Source: Micromonospora nigra
Lineage (GTDB): Bacteria; Actinomycetota; Actinomycetes; Mycobacteriales; Micromonosporaceae
Length of the DNA stretch: 64,000 nucleotides
Assembly (NCBI RefSeq): GCF_900091585.1
Contig: NZ_FMHT01000003.1
Location: 4,951,501 to 5,015,500, forward strand
Direction: 5' to 3'
The notes below the pieces were generated by a model. It ran no database searches, was not told the DNA's origin, and saw only the letters and a list, made by a program, of their open reading frames with translations. Positions 60,174 through 64,000 of this stretch are shown piece by piece. The translations under genes were made by a program, and so were the position numbers. Within the stretch, counting starts at the first letter, position 1. Every line of letters begins with the position of its first letter.

Positions 60174-61441
60174 GAGAGCGTGAGCGAGCCGTCCGGGTTA
60201 CGGACGCAGGCGACCGAGCGGGCCGAGGTGGTCGCCGCGCCGGACAGGCACTGGCCGAGCACCCCGTGACCGGCGGCGTTCGGGTGCCACGACTCCTGAC
60301 AGGTCTGGAAGTACGACACGCAGGTGTTGGCGATCCGCTGGATGGCGATCTTGTCCTTGCCGGACAGGCTGGTGACGAAGGTGCCGTTCGGCGGGTTGTC
60401 CATCAGCCGGATCGGGGTGGCCAGGGCGTTGGCGGGGCTGCTCGATGCCTCGCACAGCCGGGCACCGTCGAAGGCCCGCTGCACGTTCAGGTGCACCAGG
60501 TCGGCCCCGGGGAACTCGGCGGCCAGGGTGTCCCGGGCGGACTTGACCAGCGTGCCCAGGCCCTGCGAGAAGCGGTGCCCCGGGGCGAGGCTGGCCCGGT
60601 GGATCGGGCAGCCGGCCGCGTACCGCTCGGCGCCCAGCGCGCGGAACTTGTCCCGGGTGTCGGACCGGCGGTCCTCGGTGTGCAACGCCGGGAGCAGGTC
60701 CGGTGGCAGCGGGTTGGTGTAGTCCTGGAAGACCACCCGGTGCTGGCCGTCGGCGTCGACCTCGCGCAGCGTGGTGAGCACCTGACGGACGGCCGCGGTC
60801 GTCTCCGCCGTGGCGGCGGCGAACTGGGCGGCGGTGGCCAGGTCGGCGTCGGAGCAGGGCTTCTGCTCCACCGGCCCGCCGAGGTACGCCCAGAACTCCC
60901 ACCAGCCCGTCCAGGCGTCGGCGATGAACCGGTTGGCGCACTTCTCCGCCACCTTGCCGAAGGTGAAGGAGCTGTTGTTCGAGCCGAGGCCGACCAGCAC
61001 CAGGTCGATGTCGTGGGTCTGCGCGACCGCGCGGAGCTGGTCGAGCTGGGCGGCCACCTGCCGGCCGCTGGTGCGGGCCGACGAGGGGGCGGCGATGTCG
61101 TGCGGCTGCCCGCCGGAGCAGGCCAGGTTGAACCGGTTCTGGATGCCCGGCAGGTTGGCCTGGTGCAGCGAGGCGTTGGCCGAGCGGTGGCAGAAGTAGG
61201 CGTTGCTGTTCGGGGCGGTCCACCCGGGGAAGCCCCGGGCGACCCCGCCCGCGTCGACCACGGGCTGGTAGGCCCCGGCGCCCTCGCCGCTGACGAAGCT
61301 GTCGCCGAGGGCCACCGCGGCGGTGGGTAGGGCGGCTGCGGCGGGGGCGCTGGTGGTGAGGGTGGGGGAGAGGACCGCGACGGCGAGGGCGATTGCCGCG
61401 CCGGCGGCGGTACGACGGATCTGGGGCATGGGCATCTCCAT
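60170..61441 (-). CDS. Secreted SGNH/GDSL-family hydrolase
   Basis: The 423-aa protein has a signal peptide (AAIALAVAVLSPTLTTSAPAAAA). Block I is AVALGDSFVSGEG with the nucleophile Ser, then LVLVGLGSNNSSF (block III Asn), and the C-terminal block V is ESWHPNAAGH with catalytic Asp/His positions. Several cysteines suggest disulfides. It is an extracellular esterase or lipase; the substrate is unknown. The first ATG at 61441 or the third codon ATG may be used. Palindromes at 61474-61507 lie in its upstream region. Confidence 0.88.
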   Translation of the reverse strand: MEMPMPQIRRTAAGAAIALAVAVLSPTLTTSAPAAAALPTAAVALGDSFVSGEGAGAYQPVVDAGGVARGFPGWTAPNSNAYFCHRSANASLHQANLPGIQNRFNLACSGGQPHDIAAPSSARTSGRQVAAQLDQLRAVAQTHDIDLVLVGLGSNNSSFTFGKVAEKCANRFIADAWTGWWEFWAYLGGPVEQKPCSDADLATAAQFAAATAETTAAVRQVLTTLREVDADGQHRVVFQDYTNPLPPDLLPALHTEDRRSDTRDKFRALGAERYAAGCPIHRASLAPGHRFSQGLGTLVKSARDTLAAEFPGADLVHLNVQRAFDGARLCEASSSPANALATPIRLMDNPPNGTFVTSLSGKDKIAIQRIANTCVSYFQTCQESWHPNAAGHGVLGQCLSGAATTSARSVACVRNPDGSLTLS

Positions 61442-61473
61442 TCGGTCATGGAAATGTGAAAGATCCTCTAGGG

Positions 61474-61507
61474 CCGTGATCCCATCACGGGAATGTGACG
61501 TACGTCA
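61474..61507. promoter_or_regulatory. Two adjacent palindromes upstream of the SGNH hydrolase gene
   Basis: CCGTGAT-CCC-ATCACGG (61474-61490) and the perfect 12-bp palindrome TGACGTACGTCA (61496-61507) lie 33 and 55 bp from the hydrolase ATG (61441, minus strand). They look like operators of dimeric repressors. TAGGCT at 61686-61691 further along is a -10 candidate for the topoisomerase gene. Confidence 0.45.
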
Positions 61508-61700
61508 ACAACCGGAAACATCCGGGGCTGCGGGGAACGGCGGTGCCCATGGGGTGTGCGAGGCGGCTGGGACGGCCGGCGCGACGGGCGGGCATACGGC
61601 GGCGGCCGGAACCGTTGTGGAGCCCAGGGACCCCTCGCCCCCGGCGTGCCGCGCGGGTGTCCACGGAGATGTCGGGACGTACGGCTAGGCTCGCTGCGGC

Positions 61701-63824
61701 GTGCCGCGCCGGGACACGCCCGTCGGTGAGCGGTGGCACACCGCCGAGACCTGGGAGTACGACCAGTTGACCGCAGAGCCTGAGACCCTGTACGGGGCCG
61801 ACGACCTGACCCACCTGGAGGGGCTGGACGCCGTCCGCAAGCGGCCCGGCATGTACATCGGCTCCACCGACAGCCGTGGCGTGGGCCACCTCGTCAACGA
61901 GATCCTCGACAACTCCACCGACGAGGGGGTCGCCGGCCACGCGACCACCGTCGAGGTCACCCTGCACGCCGACGGCTCGGTGCAGGTCGACGACGACGGC
62001 CGGGGCATCCCCACCGACGTGCACGCCAAGTCGGGCATCTCCGGCGTCGAGCTGGTCCTGACCCGTCTGCACGCCGGCGGCAAGTTCGGCGGCTCCGGCT
62101 ACAAGACCTCCGGGGGCCTGCACGGCGTGGGCGCGTCCGCCGTCAACGCCCTGTCCCGCCGGTTCGACGTCACCGTGCGCCGGGGCGGCAAGGTGCACGC
62201 CATGTCGTTCCGCCACGGCGTCCCCGGCGTCTTCGACGGTGACGGCCCCGACGCGCCCTTCACCCCCGGCCCCGGCCTGCAGGTGGTGGGCGCGATGAAG
62301 CGCGGCCAGCGCACCGGCACCTCGATCCGCTGGTGGCACGACACGCGCTACTTCGAGACCGGGGCACGGCTCGACCACGAGGCCGTGCGCGCGAAGCTGC
62401 GCCACACCGCGTTCCTGGTGCCCGGGGTCGGCTACACGCTGCGCGACCTCACCGGCGAGGAGCCGGCCGAGGAACGCTTCCACTACCCCAACGGCCTGAC
62501 CGACATGGTGGAGTTCCTCGCCCCGGCCGGCGACCGGCCGGTCTCCGGCATGCTGCTGGTCACCGGCGAGGGCACCTACCGGGAGAACGCCGCCGACGCC
62601 AACGGCGTCATGCAGTCCAACGTGCAGCGCCGCGCCGAGGTCGAGGTGGCCTTCCGCTGGGGCACCGGCTACGAGCGCACCGTCGAGTGTTTCACCAACA
62701 CCATCCGCAACGCCCACGGCGGCACCCACCGCAAGGGCTTCGAGCGGGCCCTGGCACGCACCCTGGCCGACGCCGTCCGCAACGCCCGGGGGCTGCTCAA
62801 GGCCAAGGAGGACCCGCCCACCCTGGACGACGTCCTGGAGGGCATGACGGCCGTGGTGCACGTGCGCATCCCCGAACCGCAGTTCACCTCGCAGACCAAG
62901 GACGAACTCTCCACCGCCGGCATCACCCGCGTCGTGCAGGGCCTCGTGGAGCAGCACCTGAGGTCCTGGCTGGACGACCGCCGCACCAAGGCCGAGGCTC
63001 GCACGGTCCTCCAGAAGATCGTCGACGCGGCCCGGGTGCGGCTGACCCAGAAACAGCAGAAGGACGCGGCCCGCCGCAAGACCGCCCTCGAGGGGGCGGC
63101 CATGCCGGCCAAGCTGGTCGACTGCCGCGCCGCAGGCATCGAACGTAGTGAACTGTTTATCGTGGAAGGCGACAGCGCACTCGGAACAGGGCGTCTCGCC
63201 CGCTCCTCCGAGTACCAGGCGCTGCTGCCGATCCGCGGCAAGATCCTCAACGTGCAGAAGGCCAACCTCCAGCAGGTGCTGGACAATGCCGAGTGCGCGG
63301 CGATCGTGCAGGTGCTCGGCGCGGGCTCGGGGCGGACGTTCGACCTGTCGACCATGCGCTACGGCCGGGTGCTGATCATGGCGGACGCCGACGTCGACGG
63401 CGCCCACATCCGGACGCTGCTGATCACCCTGTTCGCCCGCTACATGCGCCCGCTGATCGAGGCCGGCCGGCTGTACGCCGCCATGCCGCCCCTCCACAAG
63501 ATCACCACCAGGGGGCGTAGTCCGCAGACGATCTACACCTACACCCAGGCCGAGATGGAGACCACGGTCCGCCGGCTGGAGAAGGCCGGCAAGCAGATCG
63601 TCACCCCCATCCCGCGCTTCAAGGGTCTCGGTGAGATGGACGCCGAGGAGCTGTGGGAGACCACGATGAACCCGGCGACCCGGGCGGTCCGCCGGATCAC
63701 CCTCGACGACGTCGAGGCCGCCGAACGCATCCTCGAACTGCTGATGGGGGAGAAGGTCGAGCCGCGCCGCAACTGGCTGATCGAGTCCGCCGACCGCGTC
63801 GACCGGGAAGCGATCGACGCGTGA
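61701..63824 (+). CDS. Type IIA DNA topoisomerase subunit B (ParE/GyrB-like)
   Basis: The 707-aa ATPase subunit has GHKL motifs NEILDNSTDEG, DDGRGIPTD and GGLHGVGASAVNALS, a transducer domain, and a TOPRIM domain with EGDSALGTG and the metal-binding DADVDGAHI. The tail is IPRFKGLGEMDAEELWETTM. There is no GyrB-specific insert. Because the A subunit follows directly, this is probably the ParE-type (topoisomerase IV) or second gyrase pair rather than the dnaA-linked gyrase. The start is GTG 61701, about 10 nt after a TAGGCT -10 (near-leaderless). TTG 61767 (MTAEPETLYGADDL), with GGGAG upstream, is a good alternative. Confidence 0.9.
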   Translation: MPRRDTPVGERWHTAETWEYDQLTAEPETLYGADDLTHLEGLDAVRKRPGMYIGSTDSRGVGHLVNEILDNSTDEGVAGHATTVEVTLHADGSVQVDDDGRGIPTDVHAKSGISGVELVLTRLHAGGKFGGSGYKTSGGLHGVGASAVNALSRRFDVTVRRGGKVHAMSFRHGVPGVFDGDGPDAPFTPGPGLQVVGAMKRGQRTGTSIRWWHDTRYFETGARLDHEAVRAKLRHTAFLVPGVGYTLRDLTGEEPAEERFHYPNGLTDMVEFLAPAGDRPVSGMLLVTGEGTYRENAADANGVMQSNVQRRAEVEVAFRWGTGYERTVECFTNTIRNAHGGTHRKGFERALARTLADAVRNARGLLKAKEDPPTLDDVLEGMTAVVHVRIPEPQFTSQTKDELSTAGITRVVQGLVEQHLRSWLDDRRTKAEARTVLQKIVDAARVRLTQKQQKDAARRKTALEGAAMPAKLVDCRAAGIERSELFIVEGDSALGTGRLARSSEYQALLPIRGKILNVQKANLQQVLDNAECAAIVQVLGAGSGRTFDLSTMRYGRVLIMADADVDGAHIRTLLITLFARYMRPLIEAGRLYAAMPPLHKITTRGRSPQTIYTYTQAEMETTVRRLEKAGKQIVTPIPRFKGLGEMDAEELWETTMNPATRAVRRITLDDVEAAERILELLMGEKVEPRRNWLIESADRVDREAIDA

Positions 63825-63862
63825 GCACGCCCGCCGCCACCAGCCGGGAAGGAAGCTGAACG

Positions 63863-64000
63863 ATGGCACGCCGCAAGGAATCCAAGGTCGACTACTCCGC
63901 CTTCGACCAGGCCGGCGCGCGGGTCTTCGACAACCCGCTGGTCACCGAGGTGTCCGACTCCTACCTGGAGTACGCGTTCTCGGTCATCCACTCCCGCGCG
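63863..64000 (+). CDS. Type IIA DNA topoisomerase subunit A (ParC/GyrA-like), 5' part
   Basis: The first 46 residues contain VTEVSDSYLEYAFSVIHSRA, the conserved opening of GyrA/ParC before the catalytic Tyr domain. ATG 63863 has GGGAAGGAAG upstream, 38 nt after the B subunit stop, so both subunits are co-expressed. The gene runs off the window end. Confidence 0.88.
   Translation, partial: MARRKESKVDYSAFDQAGARVFDNPLVTEVSDSYLEYAFSVIHSRA

Noticed and set aside
61485..63869. 794-residue antisense frame over the topoisomerase B gene
   Set aside because: Shadow frame; the plus strand has the GHKL and TOPRIM motifs.

Overview
The window is very GC-rich, uses GTG and TTG starts freely, and is packed with actinobacterial families: PknG, DivIVA-type coiled coil, FurA-KatG, NsrR-Hmp, an IdeR/DmdR iron box, and secreted plant-polysaccharide hydrolases with CBM2, CBM13 and CBM42 modules. 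This points to a filamentous actinomycete, most likely a Micromonospora-type member of the Micromonosporaceae. That placement is inference from gene content and composition. I see no rRNA, tRNA, insertion sequence or CRISPR array.

Layout. (1) 1-6623: a translationally coupled operon of PknG kinase, VWA protein, GlnX-like four-TM protein, solute-binding protein and a Trypco1-like protein; it resembles the mycobacterial glnX-glnH-pknG sensing system with added conflict-system-type domains. (2) 6804-10275: arabinofuranosidase (GH43+CBM42) and a CBM13/beta-helix protein. (3) 10358-13174: furA-katG, followed by the decayed remains of a HelR/UvrD-like ATPase. (4) 13814-16640: a large secreted FnIII/Ig/lamin-tail protein. 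(5) 16757-22136: a lasso-peptide cluster, with an HPr-kinase-like enzyme, a nucleotidyltransferase and the B2 protease on the plus strand converging on the precursor, ABC exporter, cyclase and B1 (RRE) genes on the minus strand. (6) 22204-28855: a LacI-controlled sugar ABC importer, divergent from a glycogen-debranching-type glucosidase. (7) 28962-36166: a GH11 xylanase, an unusual SDR, a BASS transporter, a PadR-membrane protein pair and other membrane proteins.

(8) 36426-41054: orphan histidine kinase, manganese catalase with a putative manganese transporter, an orphan NarL-type regulator and an M23 peptidase. (9) 41158-44931: a sortase-anchored surface protein and a DivIVA-like coiled-coil protein. 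(10) 45199-50149: an iron-regulated siderophore uptake operon. (11) 50191-58242: mixed metabolic genes on both strands, including a GH88 gene that is frameshifted into apparent continuity with an alcohol dehydrogenase. (12) 58250-60173: hmp and nsrR diverging around an NsrR-like box. (13) 60170-64000: an SGNH hydrolase and the type IIA topoisomerase B and A subunits, the A gene cut by the window end.

The most novel material is the lasso peptide (predicted core GGFPGVTDADGQSGVEGSI, ring Gly1-Asp8) with its kinase/nucleotidyltransferase tailoring pair and an unusually short cyclase. The PknG-VWA-GlnX-SBP-Trypco1 operon is the second candidate. Regulation is readable at several sites: LacI-type operators near 6817 and 26615/26645, a PadR-type inverted repeat at 33805, an iron box at 45215 and an NsrR box at 59514. 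Functions are assigned by reading the translated sequences and recalled family motifs; no database search was run.
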